64,000 bases of DNA from Pedobacter sp. WC2423 (GCF_040822065.1 NZ_CP162005.1:2728001-2792000); one strand, 5' to 3'; counted from the first letter of the stretch, positions 1 through 9,201 are shown. Notes: generated from the letters alone by a model not told the origin. Made by a program: numbers and translations.

Positions 1-671
1 ATGGGTACGAAATTACCTGCTTTAAAAAGTCCGGCTATCTGATCGACAGTAGATTCGTAACCTGCCGCTTTTTGCGCATAACTCATTGAATCACCAGCCC
101 AGTCTGTACGAAATCCACCTGGTTCAATGCTGGTTACATAAATTCCAAGGTGAGCAACTTCCTGAGCCAGTGCTTCACTGAACCCACTCAGACCGAATTT
201 AGCAGCCTGATAAATCGTGAGTCCAAAATGACCAACTCTTCCTCCCACAGAGCTGATTTGAAGAATCCTTCCTGAGCGTTGTTTACGCATATAGGGCAAA
301 ATAGCACGGGTAATAGCAATAGGTGCATTTAAATTAGTTTCCAGCTGACTGCGCACTTCCTGATCAGTAAAAGCTTCGGCAGCTCCGGTAATTCCGAAAC
401 AAGCATTGTTTACCAATACATCAATATGGCCAAAATGCCCGATAGCCGCTTTAACTGCCTGGTTAATTTGCTCCTGATCTGTGACGTCCAGCTTTACAGG
501 ATAAAGCTGATCCGGATATTTGGCCAGAAGATCGTTTAATTGTTCCGGGTTACGGGCTGTTGCCACTACATTAGCTCCACTTGCAAGTACACTTTCGGCC
601 AGGTTTCTTCCTAATCCTCTTGAACTTCCGGTGATAAACCAAACTTTTGTCATTGTTGCTGAACTTGTCAT
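1..671 (-). CDS. SDR family oxidoreductase (partial, 3' end cut by window edge)
   Basis: NAD(P)-dependent short-chain dehydrogenase/reductase, reading from 671 off the left edge, so the C-terminus is missing. Near the N-terminus the Rossmann motif ITGSSRGLG (TGxxxGxG) is visible, followed by NNACFG in place of the usual NNAG, the catalytic Ser in QISSVGG, and YQAAK as the YxxxK catalytic pair. Two in-frame starts exist, ATG at 671 and at 653; the second gives the more family-like start MTKVWFITG. The substrate cannot be told from sequence. About 280 bp separate it from the next, divergent gene, and I see no clear promoter there. Confidence 0.9.
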   Translation of the reverse strand, partial: MTSSATMTKVWFITGSSRGLGRNLAESVLASGANVVATARNPEQLNDLLAKYPDQLYPVKLDVTDQEQINQAVKAAIGHFGHIDVLVNNACFGITGAAEAFTDQEVRSQLETNLNAPIAITRAILPYMRKQRSGRILQISSVGGRVGHFGLTIYQAAKFGLSGFSEALAQEVAHLGIYVTSIEPGGFRTDWAGDSMSYAQKAAGYESTVDQIAGLFKAGNFVP

Positions 672-951
672 TTTTTTATAATTTTTGTTGAGTTAAAGTT
701 CGGTAGTATTCAGGAGGAACGTTTTGTTTAAAAGCTCAATTTTCATTTGTTATGAAGCTCAGCTTATTAACCGCAGAGGCAAAATGGATTTGTGACTTTA
801 ATTTGATATGAGATAAGACCATGACTGTTATTCACTTACCTTCCGATCAGGTGATTCTTACGGGCTGGCCGTCCCTTCTTTTTATTTAACTTAGATCTTA
901 ATAATTACAATTAATATATATTCGCATTGCTGATAATTAATTAACGATAGC

Positions 952-1854
952 ATGAAATTCGAAAAGATAACCATTATAGATAACTGCGGCCTGACTGAAG
1001 AAATTATAGAACAGCTTGCTGCTTTATCAAAAAATAAAATCAGCATATATAGGGATTATCCTCAGGATGATGCTGAAACGCTTGCCCGGATTGGTGATTC
1101 AGATGCTGTACTGGTAAGCTGGCAAACAAAAATCACAGCAGAAATTATTGCAAAGACTTCTCATTTAAAATATATTGGTATGTGCTGCAGTTTGTATGAT
1201 GAAGCTGCTGCAAATGTTGATATTCTGGCAGCCCGCCAAAAAGGTATCCAGGTAAAAGGGGTTAGAGATTATGGAGATGAAGGAGCGGTAGAATTTATAT
1301 TCGCACAGCTGATTTTCTTACTCAAAGGCTTAATAAAGGCAAGATGGAAAGATGAGCCTATGGAGTTAAAAAACAAAAGCATAGGGATTATTGGTCTTGG
1401 AACATTAGGATTAATGGTCGCACAGACTGCTCAGCATTTTGGAATGCAGGTATATTATTTTAACCGCAGCAGAAAATATGAACAGGAAAAAAATGGGATT
1501 ACATTTTTACCGCTGAAAGAGTTAATGGAATCATGTGATATCATTTCAACACATTTACCAAAAAACACAATTTTACTTACAGCAAAAGAGTTTAAGTTAA
1601 AGAAACCAAATTCAATTCTTGTCAATACATCTTTAGGAGTGCCTTTTGAGAAGGAAGCTTTTCTAAACTGGATTGCGGATGCCAGGAACTTTGCCATCTT
1701 TGATGCAGATGGAGTTGGAGATTTTGCAGAAGAATTTGCAGGCCATGAAAATATCATTTTATCAGATCAGTTTGGTGGCTTTACTTTTGAAGCGAAACAA
1801 AGACTATCAGAGAAGGTTCTTGTCAACATGACCAATTACCTGAATACTAAATAA
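952..1854 (+). CDS. D-isomer 2-hydroxyacid dehydrogenase-like protein with altered catalytic residues
   Basis: 300 aa, the fold of D-2-hydroxyacid dehydrogenases: an N-terminal domain with an ANVDILAARQKGI stretch near 87-99, then the NAD(P)-binding domain with GLGTLG at 148-153. The family's catalytic triad is Arg (in N-T/S-x-R-G), Glu and His (in TPH). Here the Arg position reads NTSLG (Leu228), the segment that should carry the Glu reads DADGVGD (251-257), and the His position reads SDQFGG (Gln273). The cofactor fold is kept but canonical dehydrogenase chemistry is doubtful. Eight bases downstream begins a small membrane protein gene, probably co-transcribed. Confidence 0.85.
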   Translation: MKFEKITIIDNCGLTEEIIEQLAALSKNKISIYRDYPQDDAETLARIGDSDAVLVSWQTKITAEIIAKTSHLKYIGMCCSLYDEAAANVDILAARQKGIQVKGVRDYGDEGAVEFIFAQLIFLLKGLIKARWKDEPMELKNKSIGIIGLGTLGLMVAQTAQHFGMQVYYFNRSRKYEQEKNGITFLPLKELMESCDIISTHLPKNTILLTAKEFKLKKPNSILVNTSLGVPFEKEAFLNWIADARNFAIFDADGVGDFAEEFAGHENIILSDQFGGFTFEAKQRLSEKVLVNMTNYLNTK

Positions 1855-1861
1855 TTTTTTA

Positions 1862-2377
1862 ATGCATGTACTTAAAAGACTTGTATTCTGGACTTCAATA
1901 GCTGCCATTAGCTGCTGGGTAGTTATAGCGCTGTTCGGAAAAGTTATCCCGCTTGAAATCAAAATTGGAAAAAGCGGAAACTTTCATCAGCTGTTTGTAT
2001 TTTATGGGTTACAAACAGCTGTAATATTTACTTTATCCGGCACGCTAAAGAAAGCAGATAGCAGAAAGCTATTGCTTATAAAAACAGGTTTAACCGTTGT
2101 GGCTGCATTTTTTGCTGCATTCCTGGCTTTTATAACCATTTTTTCTGGTATGTGCAGCTGGAGTACAGACCGTACTTTATTTGCGTATAAAGACAGCCCG
2201 GGTACTCAGATAGTTTTAAGAAGGAAAGGCTGTGGCGCTGATCAAAAAATCTACCCAATTTATAAAACTTGTCAGGTTGTATATCTCACTCCGGATTTGT
2301 TCTGGATCAAAGATATAGATACCAGTCAAATCGATCAAAGTTTATGGAAAAGGATTCCGGTCAGAGAAAAATTTTAA
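1862..2377 (+). CDS. hypothetical membrane protein
   Basis: 171 aa, family not recognised. It has about three hydrophobic segments (roughly residues 8-28, 45-60 and 73-97), then a soluble C-terminal part with four Cys residues (in GMCSW, KGCGAD and KTCQVV among others), which could be an extracytoplasmic disulfide domain. The start lies 7 nt after the stop of the preceding dehydrogenase-like gene, so the two are probably one transcript. Its last codons overlap the end of the convergent desaturase gene by 4 bp. Confidence 0.65.
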   Translation: MHVLKRLVFWTSIAAISCWVVIALFGKVIPLEIKIGKSGNFHQLFVFYGLQTAVIFTLSGTLKKADSRKLLLIKTGLTVVAAFFAAFLAFITIFSGMCSWSTDRTLFAYKDSPGTQIVLRRKGCGADQKIYPIYKTCQVVYLTPDLFWIKDIDTSQIDQSLWKRIPVREKF

Positions 2378-3519
2378 AGCACAATCACAATAGTTTCCGG
2401 AACGATATCAACTTCCCTGTTAATGTTTTTATTCGTTTGATAAGTTTCTTTTCCTAGCCTGCGCAGCATCCGGTAATGAGATCGTAAAGCAGCTGCAAAG
2501 GTGATACTTTCTATATAAGGAAGATTAAATTCTTTAGCTGTTTTTTTAACAATAGCACCTATTGCAGGATAATGGATATGACATACTTTTGGAAAAAGAT
2601 GATGTTCTATCTGACGATTTAATCCTCCGCATAAAAATGCAGCTATTTTACTTCCTCCGGCAAAATTTGCAGTAGTTCTCATTTGATGCGCAGCCCAGGC
2701 TTCTTCTATATTCCCTTCTTCATCCGGCAAAGGAAAGTCAGTTCCTTCTACTACGTGTGCCAGTTGAAATACAAGGCCAAGTACTAAGCCCTGGGCAAGT
2801 TGCATCGCCAGAAAACCAATTAAAAATTGTCCCCAGGTAATCGGCATAATCATCAAAGGCAGGGCTATAAAAAGGAAATAATAAATTGCTTTGTAGCCAA
2901 AGAGTTTATAATATTCGACCCGGGGATGAACTACAGTATGTTCTCCGATTTTATGCTGAAAAAACTTCTTATAATCTTTTCTGAAAACCCATGATAACAT
3001 AGAAAAGCTGTACAATATAAATGCATAGTAATGCTGATATCTCTGCAGTTTGTTGACGGTTTCAGTATCAGAAAACCGGATAAGACCTGGCGCTACATCA
3101 ATATCTTCGTCATGACCAGCAATATTTGTATAGGTATGGTGTACAATATTATGGCAAATATTCCATACATATGGGCTGGCACCAATCAGGTTAAATACGA
3201 AACTAAAAACCTTATTGACAGTAGCGTTACCAGAAAAGGAGTGATGAATAGCATCATGACAGATATTAAAACCTACAAATGCACCGGATACACCTAATAA
3301 AATAGCTAGTATGAATAAGATTGGCAGACTGAGATTTGCGAACAGAATCAACAGGTATAGTGTTGTTAAGCTTGTTAGAAAGAATGCGGCTTTAAACCAC
3401 ATGGCTCCATTTGCATGGATAGAAATATTATTTGTTGTAAAATAAGTATCAACCCTTTTTCGTACTGTAATATAAAATGTTGACTGACTGGTATTAATAA
3501 ACTTGACTTTTTTAGTCAT
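2374..3519 (-). CDS. fatty acid desaturase (membrane, three His boxes)
   Basis: 381 aa integral-membrane di-iron desaturase acting on acyl chains. The three histidine boxes are HDAIHH (88-93), HNIVHH (123-128) and QIEHH (303-307). A Gln beginning the third box is typical of the linoleoyl-CoA or front-end desaturase group, but there is no fused cytochrome b5 domain. Hydrophobic segments lie around residues 45-85 and 205-255. It probably adjusts membrane lipid unsaturation; regiospecificity cannot be told. It stands alone, convergent with the hypothetical membrane protein gene and divergent from pncB. Confidence 0.92.
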   Translation of the reverse strand: MTKKVKFINTSQSTFYITVRKRVDTYFTTNNISIHANGAMWFKAAFFLTSLTTLYLLILFANLSLPILFILAILLGVSGAFVGFNICHDAIHHSFSGNATVNKVFSFVFNLIGASPYVWNICHNIVHHTYTNIAGHDEDIDVAPGLIRFSDTETVNKLQRYQHYYAFILYSFSMLSWVFRKDYKKFFQHKIGEHTVVHPRVEYYKLFGYKAIYYFLFIALPLMIMPITWGQFLIGFLAMQLAQGLVLGLVFQLAHVVEGTDFPLPDEEGNIEEAWAAHQMRTTANFAGGSKIAAFLCGGLNRQIEHHLFPKVCHIHYPAIGAIVKKTAKEFNLPYIESITFAAALRSHYRMLRRLGKETYQTNKNINREVDIVPETIVIVL

Positions 3520-3767
3520 CCTGTGTGTTTTCCCCGCTTCGACTTTAAGAGCCTGTTTATGTATTGTTGTAAATTATGCTGTGCTGCAAATTATATTCCT
3601 GTAAATATAGTGCATGTTTATACCATGTCTTGTTAAGACATCTTTATCATTCAGTACAAAAATCTTATTGTTTTATAGTTGACTCCGCAGATTCCCTTGC
3701 ACAGCACTATAACGATAAAGTGACTATACAAGTATATTTTCCTTAATTTTCTCCCGATGGTTACCAC

Positions 3768-3788
3768 TGGCAGCTTTATTAGCTGCCA
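3768..3788 (+). promoter_or_regulatory. Small perfect hairpin upstream of pncB
   Basis: An 8-bp perfect stem (TGGCAGCT / AGCTGCCA) with loop TTATT, about 80 bp before the pncB start. No U-run follows, so it is not an obvious intrinsic terminator. With the larger inverted repeat at 3798-3867 it makes this 346-bp intergenic region (3520-3865) rich in dyad symmetry. I see no other gene or element in the rest of the region. Confidence 0.4.
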
Positions 3789-3797
3789 ATTAAATTT

Positions 3798-3867
3798 ATA
3801 TTTGAGGCTGATCAATCAGCTACTGGCCCGAATTGTGTTAAGTTAATTAATGATTAGCCTCAAATAT
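3798..3867 (+). promoter_or_regulatory. 17-nt inverted repeat flanking pncB promoter and start codon (candidate operator or leader stem)
   Basis: The left arm 3798-3814 and right arm 3851-3867 are reverse complements at 16 of 17 positions, separated by 36 nt. The left arm overlaps TATATTTG (3797-3804), a perfect match to the Bacteroidota -7 box TAnnTTTG; the right arm runs into the pncB ATG (3866). Two bound repressor half-sites, or an RNA stem hiding the start codon, would both silence pncB. A smaller alternative hairpin (GCTGAT..ATCAGC, 3807-3820) shares the left arm. Confidence 0.5.
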
Positions 3868-5050
3868 GACTATACAACCTGTTACTTCAATTATATCCAT
3901 CCTTGATAATGACTTTTATAAATTCACCATGCAACAGGGTGTTATACGTTTGTTCCCTTATGCCAAAGTGCGTTATAAATTTATAAACCGTGGCAAACAT
4001 TCTTTTCCACCAGGTTTTGGTGATGCACTGCGTAAAGCGGTGAATGAAATGCCAGCATTACGGTTAACCCGGGAAGAGAAAAAATTCTTGCAGGTCAACT
4101 GCCCTTATCTTGATCCGCTATACCTGGATTTTCTGGAAGGCTATCGTTATCAACCAGATGAAGTGCATATTGAACAAATCGGTGATCAGTTAGAAATACA
4201 TATTGAAGGTTTATGGTATCGTGCAATTTTATGGGAAGTTCCAATCATGTCCCTGATCTGCGAGCTGTTCTATGAGCTGACCCATGCGGTAAGAATCAGC
4301 AATGAAGAGGTAATCGAAAGAACGAAGAAAAAGATTGAAAACTATCGTGATCTTGGGGTTACAGTTGCTGAATTCGGCACGCGCCGCAGGTATTCTTACG
4401 CCATTCACCGCCTGGTATTGCAGACCTTACAGCAATATGGGGAGGGATCATTTATCGGAACCAGTAATGTACATATGGCCATGGTTCATCAAACCAAGCC
4501 AATTGGAACGCATGCACATGAATGGTTCATGTTCCATGCAGCACGTTATGGTTTTAAAATGGCCAATTCATTAGGTTTAGAGCATTGGGTACAGGTTTTC
4601 CGCGGAGATTTAGGAATTGCTTTATCAGACACTTATACAACTGATGTGTTTTTCAGACAGTTTGACAAGATGTTCTCCAAGTTATTTGACGGAGTAAGAC
4701 ATGATAGTGGTGATCCGCTATTGTTTGCAGATAAAGTGATTGCACATTATGAGCGGATGGCTATAGATCCACAAACCAAAACTATCATTTTTTCTGATGC
4801 GCTTAATTATGAAAAGGTTGCCAGGATTGCTGGTCATTGCCGTAACCGGATTGGTATATCATTCGGTATTGGGACTAACCTGACTAATGATGCCGGTCCT
4901 GAACCTATGAATATCGTAATCAAAATGACCCAGGCTCAACCTCAGAATGAGCAGTGGACAGATGTGATCAAATTATCTGATGAGCATGGGAAATATACTG
5001 GTACAGAGAAAATGATTACACTTGCTAAAGAGATTCTTGAAATTGATTAG
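3866..5050 (+). CDS. pncB: Nicotinate phosphoribosyltransferase
   Basis: 394 aa, full length. It converts nicotinate, PRPP and ATP to nicotinate mononucleotide, the entry of the Preiss-Handler NAD salvage route. Family blocks are intact: LDNDFYKFTMQQ at 13-24, EFGTRRR at 169-175, GTSNV at 198-202, and the His-rich KPIGTHAHEW at 211-220. LDNDFYKFTMQ at the N-terminus supports the start. It is monocistronic between convergent and divergent neighbours, and its start codon sits in the right arm of a strong inverted repeat, which suggests regulation. Confidence 0.97.
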   Translation: MTIQPVTSIISILDNDFYKFTMQQGVIRLFPYAKVRYKFINRGKHSFPPGFGDALRKAVNEMPALRLTREEKKFLQVNCPYLDPLYLDFLEGYRYQPDEVHIEQIGDQLEIHIEGLWYRAILWEVPIMSLICELFYELTHAVRISNEEVIERTKKKIENYRDLGVTVAEFGTRRRYSYAIHRLVLQTLQQYGEGSFIGTSNVHMAMVHQTKPIGTHAHEWFMFHAARYGFKMANSLGLEHWVQVFRGDLGIALSDTYTTDVFFRQFDKMFSKLFDGVRHDSGDPLLFADKVIAHYERMAIDPQTKTIIFSDALNYEKVARIAGHCRNRIGISFGIGTNLTNDAGPEPMNIVIKMTQAQPQNEQWTDVIKLSDEHGKYTGTEKMITLAKEILEID

Positions 5051-5055
5051 TCAGC

Positions 5056-6072
5056 TTATTTGATTTTTAAGCTGTAGATCAATCCTTTACCACCGGCAAG
5101 TAAAATAAGCTTGCCGTTTTTTGCTTTCTGAATTACATTAAAGCTTTCTTCAGAGATGTGATACCAGTTCATCCCCCCGTCTCTGGAAACATCAGTTCCT
5201 GAGGTGCCGGTAGCAAAACAAGTTTTATCATCATACCAGATTACACCAGAACGGAAACCGAAGACAGGTCTGGACGGTTTTGACCATGATTTCCCCCCAT
5301 CGCTGGTGAGTAACACGTTATTTGTATTTTCTTTATCTTTTTCATAATCACCACCAACTACTATTCCCTGATTTTCATTGCAGAAGTCTATGGAGAACGC
5401 CCCGGTAGTGCTCTTTCCGCGTAAGATCGGACAGTCATACCTTTTCCAGCTCAGCCCGTAATTATCAGAAGCATAAATATTTGATTTTGTGCCACCTGTG
5501 GCTATCCATACTTTTCCTCCGGCCAGGGTCTTAATTCCAGTGCCACTTGCAGCAAAACCGGCTTCGCCAGTTGCTATAGTCTGTTTTAACCTCGCAGATA
5601 CATCTTTCCAGTTACATCCCCCATCATCCGTAATCAGCAGTTGCAAGTGGTTTTGAATGGGATCACCGAAGATGATCCCATGTTTTTTATCCCAAAATGA
5701 CATTCCATCAAGGAATATCGCAGAGTCCAGGTTTTTATAGGTTTCAGTCCAGTTTTTCCCTCCATCTTCTGTACGAAGAATGTAAGCCGGAGAACCTGCA
5801 TTAACAATTACTGCATGGTTTTTATCAAAGGCTTCAATATCTCTGAAATCGAGTTTCTCATAACCTTTAGGTCTTGTCCATGTCCACTCCTTACCTCCAT
5901 CTGTGCTTCTGCCAATGAATCCATTACTTCCACTTACCCAGGCAACGCTGTCAGAGACGACAGACATCCCTCTGATACTGGTATTAGTTCCAGTACTAAC
6001 AGTACTTAGTTCGTAGGTTTGTGAAAATACAGTAAAAGGCGTCAGCAATAATAGGTACAGGAGTATTCGCAT
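5056..6072 (-). CDS. Secreted Ycf48/BNR-like beta-propeller protein
   Basis: 338 aa with a signal peptide (first 17 residues, ending VFS). Asp-box-like motifs S/T-x-D-x-G-x-x-W repeat about six times: STDGGKEW (56-63), TEDGGKNW, TDDGGCNW, SDNYGLSW, TSDGGKSW and SRDGGMNW. This is typical of Ycf48-like or sialidase-type propellers; such proteins are often called photosystem II assembly factor-like in non-photosynthetic Bacteroidota, where the role is unknown. Its ATG overlaps the stop of the upstream DUF2147 gene (TAATG), so the two are translationally coupled. Confidence 0.85.
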   Translation of the reverse strand: MRILLYLLLLTPFTVFSQTYELSTVSTGTNTSIRGMSVVSDSVAWVSGSNGFIGRSTDGGKEWTWTRPKGYEKLDFRDIEAFDKNHAVIVNAGSPAYILRTEDGGKNWTETYKNLDSAIFLDGMSFWDKKHGIIFGDPIQNHLQLLITDDGGCNWKDVSARLKQTIATGEAGFAASGTGIKTLAGGKVWIATGGTKSNIYASDNYGLSWKRYDCPILRGKSTTGAFSIDFCNENQGIVVGGDYEKDKENTNNVLLTSDGGKSWSKPSRPVFGFRSGVIWYDDKTCFATGTSGTDVSRDGGMNWYHISEESFNVIQKAKNGKLILLAGGKGLIYSLKIK

Positions 6073-6503
6073 TATTTAACTTTTTTCCAGACTTCAGATC
6101 TTCCAATAATTGAGATACCGATATACCCGCGCATATTCAAATCACCGTTGTCTTTAAGGTTCATATTACAGCTATAGGTTTTACCAGATTTAGGATCATA
6201 AATTTTACCGTCAGTCCATTTTCCATCCTCAAAAACAAAGTCCTTCAGTATTTCCATTCCTAGTATAGGCCTGGATTTCAGTTTAGCATCGGGATTTTTA
6301 ATATCCGTTTTTGCATTGCCTTTTTCATCTTTTGGAGCTTTTAGCCATACAATCTTACCAAAATATTTAGACTCTTTTTTATAAATCTCTACATGTGCCT
6401 CTTTTGTAGAGTTAATCCATTGACCAAGAATAGCATCTTTGTTTTGTGCAAAACCTGTAAAGGAAATTGCTGTAATCAGTAAAAGCAGTGAAATGTATCT
6501 CAT
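6072..6503 (-). CDS. DUF2147 family secreted protein
   Basis: 143 aa with a signal peptide (cut after about residue 19, GFAQ). The body fits DUF2147: an early ILGQWIN followed by EVYKK-like and YFGKIVWLKAP strands, then RPILGMEIL and a YDPKSGKTYSCNM strand. The family is a small lipocalin-like beta fold of unknown function, exported to the periplasm. It is the first gene of a two-gene operon with the Ycf48-like protein, overlapping by one base. Confidence 0.88.
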   Translation of the reverse strand: MRYISLLLLITAISFTGFAQNKDAILGQWINSTKEAHVEIYKKESKYFGKIVWLKAPKDEKGNAKTDIKNPDAKLKSRPILGMEILKDFVFEDGKWTDGKIYDPKSGKTYSCNMNLKDNGDLNMRGYIGISIIGRSEVWKKVK

Positions 6504-6649
6504 AAGTTTATATTTAGTTTAGGCTAATTTACAAATTACACCTAGTAAACAACTATGGTTTCATTGGTTTTTTGTTTTTGTTCATTATCCTTTATCAAAT
6601 GACAATGCCGGGTTTTAAATCTTTTTTTTGATGCCACTAAGTTTGTAAT

Positions 6650-7666
6650 CTATTTCATCAGCTCTGCAAAAAGCTGATAGGAATGCAATCTTGCCTGATG
6701 ATCAAAAATGTGAGAAGTAACCATAATCTCATCGACTCCCGTCTGTTTGATGAAAGATTCCATATCTTCTTTGATAGTTTGTGGACTGCCAAAAAACGAA
6801 CAGGCTATCATTTGATTCACTGCTTCCTCTTCATAATCAGTCCAGACATCATTCATATTGTCAACCGGTGGTTGTAATAGTTCAAGTTTACCAGTTACCA
6901 CGCCCATAAAGAAGCGTTTTAAAGAGGTGGCCAGTCTGTCTGCTTCAGCATCTGTATCCGCAGCGATTACATTGACACAGGAAATTACATAAGGTGCTTT
7001 GAGATGTTCAGAAGGCTTAAAATTCTGACGATAAAGATTGATTGCGGTCAGGAACTGAGCCGGAGCAAAGTGACTCGCAAAAGCATAAGGAAGCCCCATA
7101 GCCGCAGCTAAACGCGCGCTGTCGGTACTTGAGCCTAATATCCAGATTGGAATATCCAATCCCTCACCAGGAATTGCTCTGACACGGCTATTTGCATTAT
7201 CTGCGGAGAAAAAGGTTTGTAATTTGACAATATCCTGCGGGAAGTCATGTACCGCATTAAACCGCTCTCCTCTGATAGCCATAGCAGTAGTCTGATCGGT
7301 ACCAGGTGCCCGGCCAAGTCCTAAATCTATTCTTCCCGGATATAACGAGGCTAAAGTTCCAAACTGTTCAGCAACGATTAACGGGGAGTGATTAGGCAGC
7401 ATAATTCCACCGGAACCTACCCGGATGGTCTTGGTATTGCCGGCGATATGACCGATCAGCAGAGAAGTTGCTGAGCTGGCCACACTAATCATATTGTGAT
7501 GTTCTGCCAGCCAATACCTGGTATAACCAAATTTCTCTGCATTTTGCGCCAGGTCAACGCTGTTCGCAAAAGTATCAGCAGGTGTTTTTCCTGCAACTAC
7601 TGTTGCTAAATCTAAGACTGAATACCGGATACCTGATAGTTTGTTTTGATGTATTTCATTTACCAT
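6650..7666 (-). CDS. LLM class flavin-dependent oxidoreductase (luciferase-like)
   Basis: 338 aa flavin-dependent monooxygenase-like TIM barrel. Recognisable blocks are SVLDLA near the start, a [12 protein letters not shown] segment near residues 49-60, [14 protein letters not shown] near 82-95, and [14 protein letters not shown] near 109-122. This is the MsnO8/YhbW-type group without a known substrate. It stands alone. A 10-nt near-perfect inverted repeat lies 14 bp before its start. Confidence 0.92.
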   Translation of the reverse strand: MVNEIHQNKLSGIRYSVLDLATVVAGKTPADTFANSVDLAQNAEKFGYTRYWLAEHHNMISVASSATSLLIGHIAGNTKTIRVGSGGIMLPNHSPLIVAEQFGTLASLYPGRIDLGLGRAPGTDQTTAMAIRGERFNAVHDFPQDIVKLQTFFSADNANSRVRAIPGEGLDIPIWILGSSTDSARLAAAMGLPYAFASHFAPAQFLTAINLYRQNFKPSEHLKAPYVISCVNVIAADTDAEADRLATSLKRFFMGVVTGKLELLQPPVDNMNDVWTDYEEEAVNQMIACSFFGSPQTIKEDMESFIKQTGVDEIMVTSHIFDHQARLHSYQLFAELMK

Positions 7667-7679
7667 TATGGAGCTCTCT

Positions 7680-7706
7680 ATAAGACAGGATATTTCCCTG
7701 TTTTAT
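7680..7706 (-). promoter_or_regulatory. Inverted repeat upstream of the LLM oxidoreductase
   Basis: Arms at 7680-7689 (ATAAGACAGG) and 7697-7706 (CCTGTTTTAT) match at 9 of 10 positions across a 7-nt spacer, beginning 14 bp before the LLM gene start. This is a typical size and place for a dimeric repressor site. No regulator gene is adjacent, so this is only a candidate. Confidence 0.35.
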
Positions 7707-7781
7707 AAAATTAGAGATTAGTACTGGTAAACATACCCTGGACTCAAAGATTTGACTTTACATACAGAAGTGCTGCAAGGC

Positions 7782-8825
7782 TTAAATTGATAACCTGTCT
7801 AATTCGGCAAGTATCCATTTACCATTAATCCAGTACCCAGAAAACTGAATCGTATCTTCACCATTTTCAATTCCAAATTTAACGGTGACTTCCAAACTGA
7901 TCTTACCACCTGCATACAGGTCATTGTCATAATTTCCAATCTTATAGCTTACTGATTTATTCTTGCTGATTGCGTATTTGGTAGTTTCAAGATAACTGGA
8001 AACTGAACTGATATCATTTAATATTTCACTATAGTACTGTTCAGGATGTTTAGTCATCAGGCTCTGAATATTTGTTAATATTTCTTTCTCCTGAGCACCC
8101 GGCGAACCTTTTAATTTATTACCTGCCATTTGCAAAATATCTGATCGGAAATATTGGATAAAATCTGCTTCAGAAAGCAGGTAAGGAAGGTCTTTTACCG
8201 GGGTATGCGCGGCCATATCATTTAATACAGCATTGATAAAAATCTTAGGGTCTGAAACACAGGTTCCTGCTGTTACCCAATGGTTATCTTGAATAGAATT
8301 GTGAGCCGAATAGATGGGTGCAGCATTTGTTGCATCTGGCTCTTCATTCCCGATCACAGGTTCAAAACTAATTTTATTACTTTCCGTAGTCTTCAGTCCA
8401 AAGAAATTATCTTTAACAGCTGTTAAAAGCCAGTGGTCATCCTGCTTTAATAAGTCCAGTCTGATAGCCAGTGTATCAGCAGCATGTTTAAATACAACAT
8501 ATAAGGTGAGCCTGTCTGGTGTTTGTGCGTTGTCTAAAACCTGGTTGGTTGAAAAATAACTGTGATAGAAAGTGGTGCTTTCCGGAGTAATGTTCTTGGT
8601 TTTTGCCTTATTCAACAACTTATTCCACGCATTGATCAGTAATGGTGCTGCAGACGGCTCATCTGGAAAGATTGGTACCTGGCTCAGGTCTTCTTTATTT
8701 AAGAAGGCTGCTGCCAGTTCTCTGCCCAGAGAGTCGGGCATTACTTTACAAGTTGTTTGTCCATTTACCTTGAGCGTATAAATCAGGCAAATGATAACCA
8801 GTACTATTCTCTTTCTCCTCAGCAT
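7782..8825 (-). CDS. Hypothetical exported protein
   Basis: 347 aa. A signal peptide is likely (hydrophobic residues 6-21, then NGQTTC). The mature part has no motif I recognise; it alternates polar helices with strands, and its C-terminal 60 residues (KISLEVTVKFG, FSGYWINGKWILAEL) read like an NTF2- or lumazine-binding-like sheet. It stands alone between the LLM gene and tRNA-Leu(CAG). No function is claimed. Confidence 0.7.
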   Translation of the reverse strand: MLRRKRIVLVIICLIYTLKVNGQTTCKVMPDSLGRELAAAFLNKEDLSQVPIFPDEPSAAPLLINAWNKLLNKAKTKNITPESTTFYHSYFSTNQVLDNAQTPDRLTLYVVFKHAADTLAIRLDLLKQDDHWLLTAVKDNFFGLKTTESNKISFEPVIGNEEPDATNAAPIYSAHNSIQDNHWVTAGTCVSDPKIFINAVLNDMAAHTPVKDLPYLLSEADFIQYFRSDILQMAGNKLKGSPGAQEKEILTNIQSLMTKHPEQYYSEILNDISSVSSYLETTKYAISKNKSVSYKIGNYDNDLYAGGKISLEVTVKFGIENGEDTIQFSGYWINGKWILAELDRLSI

Positions 8826-8880
8826 ATAAATGATAGTTCTTATGATATTTTATGACAGCAAAGATGCTGTTAAAAAATAA

Positions 8881-8911
8881 AAAGCCTGTAAACTTTCGGT
8901 TTACAGGCTTT
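8881..8911 (-). terminator. Intrinsic terminator of tRNA-Leu(CAG)
   Basis: A perfect 12-bp stem (AAAGCCTGTAAA / TTTACAGGCTTT) with a 7-nt loop. On the minus strand it is followed by a T-rich run (TTTATTTTTTAA). It lies 20 bp past the tRNA 3' end. Confidence 0.85.
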
Positions 8912-8930
8912 AATGAGCTTGATATTGGTG

Positions 8931-9014
8931 TGCCCGAAGAGAGACTCGAACTCTCAAGGATCTTACTCCAACGGCTTCTGAGACCGCAACGTTTACCAAT
9001 TTCGCCATCCGGGC
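8931..9014 (-). tRNA. tRNA-Leu(CAG)
   Basis: 84 nt with the long variable arm of class II tRNAs. The acceptor GCCCGGA pairs with TTCGGGC, the T arm is GAGAG-TTCGAGT-CTCTC, and the anticodon loop CTCAGAA carries CAG, reading CUG. The 3' CCA is not encoded (CAC follows the discriminator A). It has its own -7 box and terminator, so it is monocistronic. Confidence 0.95.
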
Positions 9015-9045
9015 ATTAAAATTCTGGATATCCGCTCTGTGGCGA

Positions 9046-9053
9046 CAAATGTA
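9046..9053 (-). promoter_or_regulatory. Candidate -7 promoter box of tRNA-Leu(CAG)
   Basis: TACATTTG on the minus strand matches the Bacteroidota -7 consensus TAnnTTTG exactly, 31 nt before the mature tRNA 5' end. A TTG at the expected -33 spacing is not obvious. Confidence 0.45.
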
Positions 9054-9201
9054 GCATTATTTATTAAATGATATAAAATATTCAACAAATTTGTTCACGT
9101 TTTAAAGGAAGGACTGCTGACAGTAAATCATTTTAAATAACCGGATTGAAAGCGATCAAAGACAAAGATTGAGCTACAAATCAGATAATCTGACAATTAC
9201 A

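Noticed and set aside
3520..3865. NAD riboswitch before pncB
   Set aside because: The stems do not match the NAD-I or NAD-II architecture that I know; left as an unclassified palindromic leader.
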